NCBI GenBank assembly: GCA_022564935.1
Contig: JADFKM010000065.1
Location: 1-9,754 of the forward strand
DNA: 9,754 bases
Direction: 5' to 3'
Origin: Candidatus Dadabacteria bacterium
GTDB lineage: Bacteria; Desulfobacterota_D; UBA1144; Nemesobacterales; JADFKM01
Shown in pieces: positions 1-6,836 of this stretch. A program made the position numbers and the translations under genes. Below the pieces are notes generated by a model. It had not been told where the DNA came from. It searched no databases and saw nothing but the letters and a program-made list of their open reading frames with translations. How positions within the stretch are numbered: the stretch's first letter is position 1; each line of letters opens with the position of its first letter.

Positions 1-930
1 GGGTACGGACATTTTCTCAAGCTCCTTGGAATAGGGGATGGGTATGTCCTTTCCCGCAACGCGAATAATGGGGGCGTCCAGGTTGAAAACAGCCTTCTCG
101 GCTATAATCGCAGAAATCTCCGCCCCAATGCCGAGTGTTAAGGGGTCCTCTTCGACTATGACGGCGCGGTTTGTCTTTTCTACAGAAGCGAGAATGGTCT
201 CTTCGTCGATGGGCTTGAGGCTTCGTAAATCTATAACTTCGGCGTTAATCCCCTCTTTTGAAAGCTCACCGGCGGCTTCGAGTGACAGGTGTGTCATATA
301 TGCGTATGTGATTATGGTAACGCTGTCGCCCTTCTGTTTTATATCGGCAGACCCTATGGGCACGGTGTAGTCGTCTTCGGGCACCTCACCCGATATGTTG
401 TAGAGTTTCTCGTGCTCTATAAAAACCACAGGGTTATCGTCCCGTATTGAGGCGAGGAGAAGGCCTTTAGCCTCGTATGGCGTGGAGGGGATTACGACCT
501 TTAAGCCCGGCACATGGGCAAACCAGGCCTCGAGGCACTGGGAATGCTGGGCGCCTTTTTGCGTGCCGGTGCCTTCGGGGGCTCTTATGACGAGGGGTAT
601 TTTGCAGCCTCCCCCGAACATGTATCTCATCTTCGCGGCGCTTGACACTATCTGGTCCATCGCCAGGGATGCGAAGTCGATGCTCATGACCTCCGCTACG
701 GGACGAAGCCCCGTGAGGGCGGCGCCTACCGCAAGCCCCACATAACTGTTCTCGGCTATCGGGGTGTCCAGCACTCTCATGGTGCCGTACTTCTCCACTA
801 GGCCTTCAGTGACCTTGAATGTGCCGCCGTAAAGCGCAACGTCTTCTCCGAGCACGAAAACGTTTTCGTCGCGCTCCATCTCCATTTTAAGGGCCTGGTT
901 GAGGGCCTGCCAGAATTTCATTTTAGCCAT
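1..930 (-). CDS. pdhB: Pyruvate dehydrogenase E1 component, beta subunit (3' end cut by window edge)
   Basis: This is the beta subunit of the thiamine-diphosphate E1 heterotetramer, which decarboxylates pyruvate and acetylates the lipoyl arm of E2. Translated from the ATG at 930 it gives 310 residues with no stop before the edge. The family is usually about 325 residues, so roughly 15 C-terminal residues are missing. Visible landmarks are the N-terminal LGEDVALYGGTFKVT, the TPIAENSYVG segment whose Glu60 matches the Glu that activates thiamine diphosphate, FASLAMDQIVSSAAKMRYM, the QHSQCLEAW segment with His129, and the C-terminal transketolase-type domain with VIDLRSLKPID and IPIPYSKELEK. It is the fourth gene of lpd-lipB-pdhA-pdhB and starts 61 bases after pdhA. 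A second ATG at residue 4 is possible, but neither has an ideally spaced Shine-Dalgarno. A 2-oxoisovalerate E1 beta is the main alternative; identity as an E1 beta is secure. Confidence 0.93.
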   Translation of the reverse strand, partial: MAKMKFWQALNQALKMEMERDENVFVLGEDVALYGGTFKVTEGLVEKYGTMRVLDTPIAENSYVGLAVGAALTGLRPVAEVMSIDFASLAMDQIVSSAAKMRYMFGGGCKIPLVIRAPEGTGTQKGAQHSQCLEAWFAHVPGLKVVIPSTPYEAKGLLLASIRDDNPVVFIEHEKLYNISGEVPEDDYTVPIGSADIKQKGDSVTIITYAYMTHLSLEAAGELSKEGINAEVIDLRSLKPIDEETILASVEKTNRAVIVEEDPLTLGIGAEISAIIAEKAVFNLDAPIIRVAGKDIPIPYSKELEKMSVP

Positions 931-944
931 GCTGTATTGAAAAG

Positions 945-950
945 CTCCTC
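945..950 (-). promoter_or_regulatory. Distant Shine-Dalgarno of pdhB
   Basis: GAGGAG on the minus strand lies 14 bases before the pdhB ATG, longer than the usual 5-10. The codons between them in the pdhB frame contain no start codon, so this is the best ribosome site available for the gene. Confidence 0.45.
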
Positions 951-991
951 GATTGCAATTGAGTTGTCATCTACGAGTTTAAAACCGCTCC

Positions 992-2005
992 TCAGGCGTA
1001 GACGTCTTCGTACAGCGCCTCTTTCGGAGGCATAGGGCTTTCGAGGGCGAAATCCTGAGCCTTGTTGATGCTTTCCTGAACCTGGACTTCGAGTTTGTCC
1101 ATCTCAGCCTCTGTCATTACGGCTTCGGAAAGAAGCTGGTTCTTGAGCATCGGTATAGGGTCGCGCTCCCTCCAAGCCTGCTTGTCTTCTTGCGACCTGT
1201 ACTTGTCGTGGTCCGTCATGGAATGGCCTCGGAAGCGCCATGTGCGCGCCTCGATGAAATAGGGCCCTTTCCCGTCCCTAGCTTGTTTTACGGCTTTCAA
1301 AGCGGCTTCCCTGACGGCGAATATGTCCATGCCGTCAACCATCTCCCCCGGTATGCCGTGGCCCTCGGCCTTTTTATACAGGTCTGTCACAGCCGAGACC
1401 CTGCTGATGTGTGTGCCTATTCCCCATAAGTTGTTCTCGCAAACGAAAACGAGCGGCAGAGCCCAGAGCTTAGCCATGTTGAGCACGGCGTGGAAGCTCC
1501 CACCGTTTGTCGCCCCGTCGCCGAAGAACGCCATGACGACCCGGTCGTTATCTCGGTATTTGTTGGAGTAGGCCACTCCGAGGGCTATCGGGAGGCCACC
1601 GCCCACGATTGCGTAGCCCCCGAGAAACCCGATGTTGAGGTCAAAAAGGTGCATTGAGCCGCCTTTGCCTTTGCAGACCCCTGTTTGTTTGCCGCAAAGC
1701 TCTGCCATGAGCGCGTTGGGGTCTCCCCCCTTCATAAGGTAATGGCCGTGGTCACGGTAGTTGCTCATAACGTAGTCGTCTTTGTTAAGAATGCTTATGG
1801 CGCCGGCGGCTATAGCTTCTTCTCCGATGTACAGATGCGTAAAACCCCCTATGTGCAGGTCGAGGTACATCTCGGCAACTTTGAGCTCGAATCGCCTCAT
1901 GTAGTACATGGAGCGGTACAGCTTGATAAGCTCGTCCTTTCCTATGTCGGGAAGCGTCGGTTTGGGTTTTGCGGCTGATTTCCTGCGTTTGGCGGTCTTT
2001 GCCAT
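992..2005 (-). CDS. pdhA: Pyruvate dehydrogenase E1 component, alpha subunit
   Basis: This is the thiamine-diphosphate binding alpha subunit of E1. The ATG at 2005 is preferred (337 residues, a normal length) because AAGGGG sits 5 bases upstream and it starts 16 bases after the lipB stop. The frame stays open to 2095, but that extension would overlap lipB and looks non-coding. Residues 1-18 are a basic Lys/Ala/Pro-rich tail, perhaps unstructured. Next come YRDHGH (83-88), the ThDP/Mg motif from GDG (162-164) to NN (191-192), and the active-site loop with RFRGHSMTD (257-265) followed by YRS. In the ThDP motif the usual N-x-G-x-F-H-E reads NGGSFHA, so the commonly conserved Glu is Ala173. 2-Oxoisovalerate E1 alpha is an alternative, but lpd and lipB in the same operon fit a pyruvate complex. 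Confidence 0.94.
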   Translation of the reverse strand: MAKTAKRRKSAAKPKPTLPDIGKDELIKLYRSMYYMRRFELKVAEMYLDLHIGGFTHLYIGEEAIAAGAISILNKDDYVMSNYRDHGHYLMKGGDPNALMAELCGKQTGVCKGKGGSMHLFDLNIGFLGGYAIVGGGLPIALGVAYSNKYRDNDRVVMAFFGDGATNGGSFHAVLNMAKLWALPLVFVCENNLWGIGTHISRVSAVTDLYKKAEGHGIPGEMVDGMDIFAVREAALKAVKQARDGKGPYFIEARTWRFRGHSMTDHDKYRSQEDKQAWRERDPIPMLKNQLLSEAVMTEAEMDKLEVQVQESINKAQDFALESPMPPKEALYEDVYA

Positions 2006-2010
2006 TTTCA

Positions 2011-2016
2011 CCCCTT
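2011..2016 (-). promoter_or_regulatory. Shine-Dalgarno that fixes the pdhA start
   Basis: AAGGGG followed by TGAAA and then ATG gives a 5-base spacing to the start at 2005. The site sits in the 16-base gap after the lipB stop plus the last bases of lipB's neighbourhood, and it supports the shorter pdhA over a start at 2095 inside lipB. Confidence 0.7.
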
Positions 2017-2021
2017 GTTTA

Positions 2022-2753
2022 TTAGAGGGTCTTTGCTCCATTTGGGTTACCGAATCCTGAGTATCCGGTGAGTTGATAAATCTCCCCGCTATCATTTATA
2101 TCGGAGCTCTCTTTTAGTCCGAAAGCGCTCCCGAAGGCACTGATTACGGCGCTTTCCACCTGTGAGATGTTTAGGTCTTCGTCTTTTCCCAGTAGGCGCT
2201 TAATGGATGTCATCTTCACGTTGTGCAGACCGCAGGGGTTCATGAGGTTAAAGTATGAAAGGTCTGTGTTTACGTTCAATGCGAATCCATGGTAGGTAAC
2301 CCATTTCTTGACCCCGATTCCTACAGAAGCCACTTTTTCTTCACCGGCCCAAACGCCGGTCAGCCCATTTCGTCCGTGGGATTGGATGCCGAAATCCTTG
2401 AGGGCGACGATTAACACCTCCTCGATCAGCCGTATGAACCGGTGCACGTCTGAGTTAAGCCCCCTCAGGTCGACTATCGGGTAGCCTACGACTTGGCCGG
2501 GGCCGTGGTAGGTAATGTCCCCTCCGCGGCTTATTACCTCAAAGTGGATTCCAAGCTCTAGCAACTCTTCGGCGCTTAAATGGAGATTTTGCAGATCACC
2601 CCCCCTACCCATGGTAAAGGTGTGGGGGTGCTCTACCAGGATAATTGTGTCTTCTATTTCCCCCCTATGCCTCAATTCCACAAACCTCTTCTGCAGAGAA
2701 AGGGCAGTTCCGTAATCGAGCCGTCCGAGTCTGTAAGCTTTAAATCCGTTCAT
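2022..2753 (-). CDS. lipB: Lipoyl(octanoyl) transferase
   Basis: LipB moves octanoate from octanoyl-ACP to lipoyl-domain lysines; LipA then inserts sulfur to make lipoate, the cofactor of PDH E2 and related complexes. The protein has 243 residues. Signatures are HPHTFTMGRGG (42-52), RGGDITYHGPGQ (76-87), YPIVDL (91-96), GVWAGEEKVASVG with the catalytic-type Lys140, WVTYHGFALNV (151-161) and PCG with the acyl-accepting Cys174. The last 30 or so residues extend beyond the conserved fold and look poorly ordered. The ATG directly follows the lpd TAG stop (TAGATG, no gap) and has no well-spaced Shine-Dalgarno, which suggests translational coupling to lpd. Being between E3 and E1 genes ties lipoyl assembly to expression of the complex that needs it. 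Confidence 0.96.
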   Translation of the reverse strand: MNGFKAYRLGRLDYGTALSLQKRFVELRHRGEIEDTIILVEHPHTFTMGRGGDLQNLHLSAEELLELGIHFEVISRGGDITYHGPGQVVGYPIVDLRGLNSDVHRFIRLIEEVLIVALKDFGIQSHGRNGLTGVWAGEEKVASVGIGVKKWVTYHGFALNVNTDLSYFNLMNPCGLHNVKMTSIKRLLGKDEDLNISQVESAVISAFGSAFGLKESSDINDSGEIYQLTGYSGFGNPNGAKTL

Positions 2754-4151
2754 CTATATATTTCTTGACCTTCCGAGTGCGCCGAGGGCGGATTCCATTA
2801 TAGCCTCCGACAGGGTAGGGTGGGCGTGTGGGGTCTGCGCTATCTCGAGGAGAGTGGACTCGAGCGTCTTGGCAAGTCCGATCTCGGCTATGAGCTCCGT
2901 AGCGCCGCTGCCCACTATATGGGCGCCCAGGATCTCTCCTGAATTTTTCTCAGATATAATCTTCACAAATCCTCGTGTTTGGCCAGTCGCGACTGCCTTG
3001 CCCGAGGCCTTAAAGGGGAATTTTCCTATATTTATGCTCAGGCCCTGTTCTTTGCACTGCTCTTCGCTGAGTCCGATTGAAGCTACTTCGGGCTGGCAAT
3101 AGACGCAGCTCGGTATGCGTTCATAGTTAACCGTGTTCGTGGGGAGACCGGACATGTTCTCAACGGCTATGACTCCCTCCTCGGAAGCCTTGTGCGCGAG
3201 CAGGGGAGGGCCAATCACGTCGCCGATTGCGTAGATGCCGCTCACAGATGTCAAGTATGTGCTGTCGGTCATGATGAATCCCCTGGAGTCGAGCTCCACT
3301 CCGACACCTTCCAGTCCGAGAGATTCGACCGCTGCAGCTCTTCCGATGGCTATAAGAACCTTCTCTGCCGTTAAGGAGTTATCCGAGGGTTTGGTCTTCC
3401 CATCAAGTAATACTTTAACATCACTCTTCAACTTAGTGATACCATTGGTTTTTGTTCCGGTCATAACCTTAATGCCTATTCTCTTAAACTGCTTCTCAAG
3501 CTCTTTTGCAACCTCGGAGTCAACTCCGGGAAGGAGGGTGCTCTCCATCTCGACGAGGGTGACCTTAGAGCCGAATGCGTTATAAATGTATGCGAATTCG
3601 ACCCCTACAGGACCGCCGCCTATTATCACTATTGAAGCGGGGATGTCAGGGGAAATTATCGCCTCGTCGCTTGTCATGATGCTTTTGCCGTCAACGTTGG
3701 TGCCGGGCAGCGTTTTGGGCACGCTGCCTGTGCACAGCATTACGTTGTAAGCCTCGATCTCGCTTTCGTGTCTAACGCCCTGTATCCCTATATTGTTGGG
3801 AGAAAGGAGCTTTCCTGTGCCGTTGAAAAGCGTAACGCCGTTTTTTTTAAAGAGAAATTCTACTCCTTTTGACAGCGTATCTGCGGCTTTTCTGCTTTTT
3901 TGGATAACTTTGGGGTAATCTACGGAAATCTCTCCGGCGTTTATGCCGTAATCAGCCGCGTGCTTGAACGTGTCGTAAACCTCAGCGCATTTGAGGATAG
4001 CTTTTGAAGGGATGCAGCCCCAGTTGAGACATATCCCCCCGGGCTTATCGCGCTCGATGACCGCCACCTTCATCCCAAGCTGCGCTGCCCTGATTGCGCC
4101 GATATATCCGCCCGGACCAGAGCCTATAAACACCAAGTCGAATTTTGACAT
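2754..4151 (-). CDS. lpd: Dihydrolipoamide dehydrogenase (E3)
   Basis: This FAD-dependent disulfide oxidoreductase reoxidises the E2 dihydrolipoyl arm and reduces NAD+. Its 465 residues are normal length. Order of features: FAD-binding GSGPGGY (10-16), the redox disulfide in GGICLNWGCIPSK (Cys41, Cys46), NAD-binding GGGPVGVEFA (178-187), the second FAD segment GIYAIGD (305-311), and the dimer-interface catalytic motif HAHPTLSE (442-449, with His444 and Glu449). All key residues are present. It is the first gene of the operon and abuts lipB. The start MSKFDLVFIG is the natural family N-terminus, yet there is no Shine-Dalgarno and a strong promoter ends 6 bases before the ATG, so the message is probably leaderless. 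It might also serve other 2-oxoacid or glycine cleavage complexes. Confidence 0.97.
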   Translation of the reverse strand: MSKFDLVFIGSGPGGYIGAIRAAQLGMKVAVIERDKPGGICLNWGCIPSKAILKCAEVYDTFKHAADYGINAGEISVDYPKVIQKSRKAADTLSKGVEFLFKKNGVTLFNGTGKLLSPNNIGIQGVRHESEIEAYNVMLCTGSVPKTLPGTNVDGKSIMTSDEAIISPDIPASIVIIGGGPVGVEFAYIYNAFGSKVTLVEMESTLLPGVDSEVAKELEKQFKRIGIKVMTGTKTNGITKLKSDVKVLLDGKTKPSDNSLTAEKVLIAIGRAAAVESLGLEGVGVELDSRGFIMTDSTYLTSVSGIYAIGDVIGPPLLAHKASEEGVIAVENMSGLPTNTVNYERIPSCVYCQPEVASIGLSEEQCKEQGLSINIGKFPFKASGKAVATGQTRGFVKIISEKNSGEILGAHIVGSGATELIAEIGLAKTLESTLLEIAQTPHAHPTLSEAIMESALGALGRSRNI

Positions 4152-4157
4152 AAGAGC

Positions 4158-4185
4158 ATTATAGTGTTAATTGGCTGGTAGTCAA
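4158..4185 (-). promoter_or_regulatory. Sigma70-type promoter of the lpd-lipB-pdhA-pdhB operon
   Basis: On the minus strand, TTGACT (4185-4180) and TATAAT (4163-4158) are separated by 16 bases. Only GCTCTT lies between the -10 box and the ATG at 4151, so a start point about 7 bases past the -10 box is the A of the start codon. This promoter would give a leaderless transcript. Confidence 0.72.
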
Positions 4186-4437
4186 GTATGAGACGGGGGA
4201 TTAAAGTCGGTGTGTAACTGATTATAATTTAAATGGTTTTAACGAGCGGTTTTTAGAGCAAAAAAAAGGGTTTTGAACGGTTAATGTTCATGTATTACTT
4301 TCAGTTTCTATGGGCCGTTTGATGGAAAAAGCGGAATGTATGCCCGTTTAAAAGTGATTAGAACAAAAGGCAAAATAACGATTTTATCGGATGAAGGTTA
4401 CAGGGACTTAGAAGTGAGCGCGTATGTCCATAATACT

Positions 4438-5157
4438 TCAGGCCCTGCCGTAAACCGGAATTCCCGCCCCTGTTATCGGTCTTGAGTCCTCGGATATAAG
4501 GAAGATAATTACCCTTGCGATATCTTCGGGCTTTACCCATTTTGCAAAGTCGGCTTTGGGCATGTCCAGCCTGTTCGCCGGAGTATCGATGGTGCTGGGC
4601 AGGATTGCGTTCACGTTTATGTCGTAGTTCATCACTTCGTCCGCAGTGGTTTCGGTAAGATTCAGAACCGCCGCTTTGGAAGCAGCGTATGCGCCGAGGC
4701 CCTTGGTCCCCTTTAATGCGGGGCGGGAAGACACGTTCACGATCCTGCCGTAGTTTTGCTTTATCATGTGGGGGAGTACTGCCTTTGTTGCGATGAACGC
4801 CGACTTGAGGTTAGTGTTCATCATGTGATCAAGCGTCTTCACTTCTGTGTCCAATAGTTTGCCGTAGGTAAAGCCGCCCGCCACATTGATGAGAATATCC
4901 ACCCCGCCGAAACCGTCGATCGTTTTTGTAACTATCTTCTCGACCTGTTTATCTCTCGTGAGGTCGGCCTTTAGGAACATCAACCGCTTTTTGTAGTCTT
5001 TGTCTTTGAGAAGAGAGATGTTGTCCCTGAGCTGATCTTCCCGGAAATACACACATACCGCCTTTGCCCCCTCATCGAGGAGTGCCTTGAGGACTTTACT
5101 TCCCAGCGCTCCCGTACCGCCCGTTAGTATTGCAATTCTGTCTGTGAGTCTTTCCAT
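4438..5157 (-). CDS. Short-chain dehydrogenase/reductase (SDR), substrate unknown
   Basis: This is a classical SDR of 239 residues, predicted to be a soluble NAD(P)(H)-dependent oxidoreductase. The Rossmann glycine motif TGGTGALG is at 12-19, NVAGG at 91-95, the catalytic Asn region at 114-116, Ser143/Ser144 in NVSS, and the YxxxK pair is Tyr157 and Lys161 in AYAASK. The C-terminus ITGAGIPVYGRA is the normal SDR ending, so the protein is complete. Arg39 just after the second beta strand hints at NADP(H), which is inference. FabG-like 3-oxoacyl-ACP reductase is a common label for such proteins, but no fatty-acid genes are nearby and the substrate cannot be read from the sequence. The gene is divergent from the ROK kinase across 152 bases, and about 286 bases separate it from lpd, which has its own promoter. 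Confidence 0.9.
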   Translation of the reverse strand: MERLTDRIAILTGGTGALGSKVLKALLDEGAKAVCVYFREDQLRDNISLLKDKDYKKRLMFLKADLTRDKQVEKIVTKTIDGFGGVDILINVAGGFTYGKLLDTEVKTLDHMMNTNLKSAFIATKAVLPHMIKQNYGRIVNVSSRPALKGTKGLGAYAASKAAVLNLTETTADEVMNYDINVNAILPSTIDTPANRLDMPKADFAKWVKPEDIARVIIFLISEDSRPITGAGIPVYGRA

Positions 5158-5163
5158 ATTAGT

Positions 5164-5184
5164 CTCCGTAGTTTTGTTATTATA
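5164..5184 (-). promoter_or_regulatory. -10 box and Shine-Dalgarno of the SDR gene
   Basis: A perfect TATAAT (5184-5179, minus) is followed by a predicted leader of about 15 bases containing GGAG (5167-5164), 6 bases before the ATG at 5157. The best -35 candidate is TTCACT (5209-5204) at a long 19-base spacing, so the -35 is uncertain. Unlike lpd and the ROK gene, this gene has a conventional ribosome site. Confidence 0.5.
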
Positions 5185-5294
5185 CCGGGTTAGAGGGTTT
5201 ATTAGTGAATGAAATGATTAATGTCGAATCCTTAAGACTGGAGCAATTTTGAGGAGCCCACATATTATTTCTCCCATTTAACGGCTCCGGCTAT

Positions 5295-5300
5295 TATAAT
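5295..5300 (+). promoter_or_regulatory. -10 box of the ROK kinase, implying a near-leaderless mRNA
   Basis: TATAAT ends 9 bases before the ATG at 5310 and the intervening bases are only A, T and one C, with no Shine-Dalgarno. A start point 7 bases downstream would leave about 0-3 untranslated bases. No good -35 element is seen at 15-19 bases upstream, so an activator or a weak promoter is possible. Confidence 0.45.
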
Positions 5301-5309
5301 CTATATATT

Positions 5310-6266
5310 ATGGCCAGGTGCTTTGGCGGAGCGGATATCGGCGGCACAAAGGTCGAAGCCGCTCTCCTCGGAGAAAAGGGCGAGATAATTGCCGGCCGGG
5401 GTTTTTCTACCGGCCCGTTCGTGGAGCCGGGCGAGGTGATATCGCAAGTGGGCAAGCATATTGCCGATATGGTCGAGGACTCCGGTTGCGGGGAGTTGAA
5501 GGCCCTCGGAGTGGGAATCGCAGGGAGGGTAGACCAAGAAACCGGAGCTGTGATATTCTCTCCCAACCTGGGATGGGAGGATGTTCCGCTCCGGCGGCTG
5601 CTCGAAGCCGAGCTCGGCGCTCCCGTGGTCGTTACGAACGACGTTACCGCTGCGACCACAGGGGAGTGGCACTACGGGGCGGGAAGGGGGATGAGCGATT
5701 TAGTCTGCCTGTTCGTGGGTACGGGCATAGGCGGGGGGATTGTATCGGGAGGGAATCTGGTTGTAGGGGCTACAAACACAGCCGGTGAGCTTGGGCACAT
5801 CACGGTGGTCGCAGGGGGTAGGAAGTGCACCTGCGGCGGCTCCGGGTGCCTTGAGGCTTATGCCGGGGGGTGGGCGATTGCCGAGCGCGTGCGTGAAGAG
5901 ATCGCAAGAGACCCGGCGGCCGGCGAAAACATAATGGCGCTTGCAGGAGCGGTGGATAAGATAACCGCTCGCCATGTTGTGGAAGCCAGCAGGGAGGGCG
6001 ACCCGCTGGCCCGGCATGTTGTGGAGGACACCATCCAATACCTCGCTGCCGGTGTTGTGAGCGTGGTGAACGCGCTTAATCCCGAATGCGTGATTCTTGG
6101 TGGAGGCGTGATGGAGGGCATGAGTGAGGCGGTCTCAGAGATTGAGCGAATCGTCAGGCGGAGCGCGATACCCCCCGCAATTTCATCGCTCCAAATAAAG
6201 AAATCGGAGCTTGGGAGCAAGGCGGGTGTTTTAGGCGCGGCTTACCTCGCGGGTGGGATGCTATAA
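5310..6266 (+). CDS. ROK-family sugar kinase (glucokinase-like)
   Basis: This 318-residue protein is predicted to phosphorylate a hexose or amino sugar with ATP in the cytoplasm. It has the phosphate-binding loop ADIGGTK (8-14), GVGIAG (67-72), the catalytic Asp111 in TNDVTAAT, the second phosphate loop GTGIGGGIV (137-145), and the ROK signature with GELGHI (159-164; Glu160 and His163 bind sugar/zinc), CTCGGSGC (Cys173, Cys175, Cys180) and LEAYA. The C-terminal GVLGAAYLAGG is a normal ROK ending. There is no N-terminal helix-turn-helix, so it is a kinase rather than a ROK repressor. Glucokinase is the commonest role, but N-acetylglucosamine, N-acetylmannosamine or fructokinase activity cannot be separated by eye. 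The gene is GC-rich (39 of 60 bases at 5881-5940). A transposase remnant begins just after its stop. Confidence 0.92.
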   Translation: MARCFGGADIGGTKVEAALLGEKGEIIAGRGFSTGPFVEPGEVISQVGKHIADMVEDSGCGELKALGVGIAGRVDQETGAVIFSPNLGWEDVPLRRLLEAELGAPVVVTNDVTAATTGEWHYGAGRGMSDLVCLFVGTGIGGGIVSGGNLVVGATNTAGELGHITVVAGGRKCTCGGSGCLEAYAGGWAIAERVREEIARDPAAGENIMALAGAVDKITARHVVEASREGDPLARHVVEDTIQYLAAGVVSVVNALNPECVILGGGVMEGMSEAVSEIERIVRRSAIPPAISSLQIKKSELGSKAGVLGAAYLAGGML

Positions 6267-6274
6267 GATTAGGA

Positions 6275-6498
6275 GTGAGCATACCGGATGAGTTTTTATG
6301 GAAGGCAGTAAGGGAAAACTTCTATGAGTCTGTTGAGGCTTTACGGAAGGGCATTGATAAGTGGCTCGTCCATTACAATATGGAACGGCCCCGGGGAGCT
6401 ATAGCGACATGAGAAAGGGGCCTATCGAAACCATTGAAGGGTACTTTAAAACTTTAAGACAAGAAAGGTTAGTAGTCCAGTTTTTCCCAGCTCGTTAA
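6275..6498 (+). pseudogene. Decayed C-terminal fragment of an IS481-like DDE transposase
   Basis: From about 6275 one frame reads SIPDEFLWKAVRENFY, then ESVEALRKGIDKWLVHYN and MERPRG. This closely resembles the end of the integrase core of IS481-type transposases, where family members read roughly DEF, then FYxSVEAL, WLxHYNxERPHxGYRNMG and RRPIET. Near the run ccccgggg (6389-6396) the frame must shift: the next frame reads SYSDMRKGPIETIEGYF and is open to TAA at 6496-6498, while the original frame hits TGA at 6410-6412. The true old stop may lie near 6466. No start codon, catalytic DDE residues or terminal inverted repeat are visible, so this is a dead scar. The left limit is approximate, only about 9 bases after the kinase stop. 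The last 30 bases overlap the lipoprotein gene tail-to-tail. An IS3-type origin is less likely. Confidence 0.75.
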
Positions 6499-6819
6499 CG
6501 TACCATTATCAAAATAAAGATAAAACCATGGCATATGTTTATAATCATAATAGATCCACAGTTCATGAACACCCAAAGAGCCGACAGACCTATTTATTCC
6601 CCCTATTCCGTATTCACCTGGTCGGCCCCAACTTGCCAATACTTGTTCTTGAGTCATGCCGACGAAAATTTTTCCATTCAAGATAGCTTGTTTTGTTCTC
6701 GAATCCAGCTCCGTATGAGCATTAACGTAGTTCTCTCGAGTGTTTTGAACAGTAACGCATCCAATTGCAATGAAGAGAAAAAATAACCCTAATATAAAAA
6801 TGAAAACAGTTTCTTTCAT
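6469..6819 (-). CDS. Small predicted lipoprotein with a BamE/SmpA-like domain
   Basis: The protein has 116 residues. It begins MKE, followed by a long hydrophobic stretch (5-20) ending in AIGC, a slightly atypical lipobox that predicts lipidation of Cys21 after signal peptidase II cleavage. Residues 49-114 (GKIFVGMTQEQVLASWGRP, then NRSVGSLGVHELWIYY and YLYFDNGTLTSWE) match the pattern of BamE/SmpA/OmlA-fold proteins: a GMT-x-x-x-V helix, a G-x-P turn, W-x-Y, and a final F-x-N-G strand. BamE itself helps outer-membrane protein assembly; this protein may be only a fold relative, so no symbol is given. The gene is AT-rich (14 of 60 bases are G or C at 6781-6840), unlike its neighbours, and its 3' end overlaps the transposase scar. 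It has its own promoter but no Shine-Dalgarno before the ATG. Confidence 0.75.
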   Translation of the reverse strand: MKETVFIFILGLFFLFIAIGCVTVQNTRENYVNAHTELDSRTKQAILNGKIFVGMTQEQVLASWGRPGEYGIGGINRSVGSLGVHELWIYYDYKHMPWFYLYFDNGTLTSWEKLDY

Positions 6820-6836
6820 GATAATTACACATTGCG

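Noticed and set aside
2006-2095. A longer pdhA starting at 2095
   Set aside because: The extra 30 residues would overlap the end of lipB and resemble no E1 alpha N-terminus. The ATG at 2005 has a good Shine-Dalgarno.
4223-4228. TATAAT in the SDR-lpd gap
   Set aside because: It sits in a self-complementary ATTATAAT, with only a poor -35 (TTAAAG at 16 bases) on the plus strand, and no convincing gene follows at a suitable distance.
4274-4290. Inverted repeat TGAAC-N7-GTTCA
   Set aside because: Arms of five bases and no T-run or promoter overlap; this is expected by chance in an AT-rich gap.
5301-5672. Long minus-strand frames opposite the ROK kinase
   Set aside because: They are shadows of the kinase coding strand, with no motifs and no separate promoter or ribosome site.
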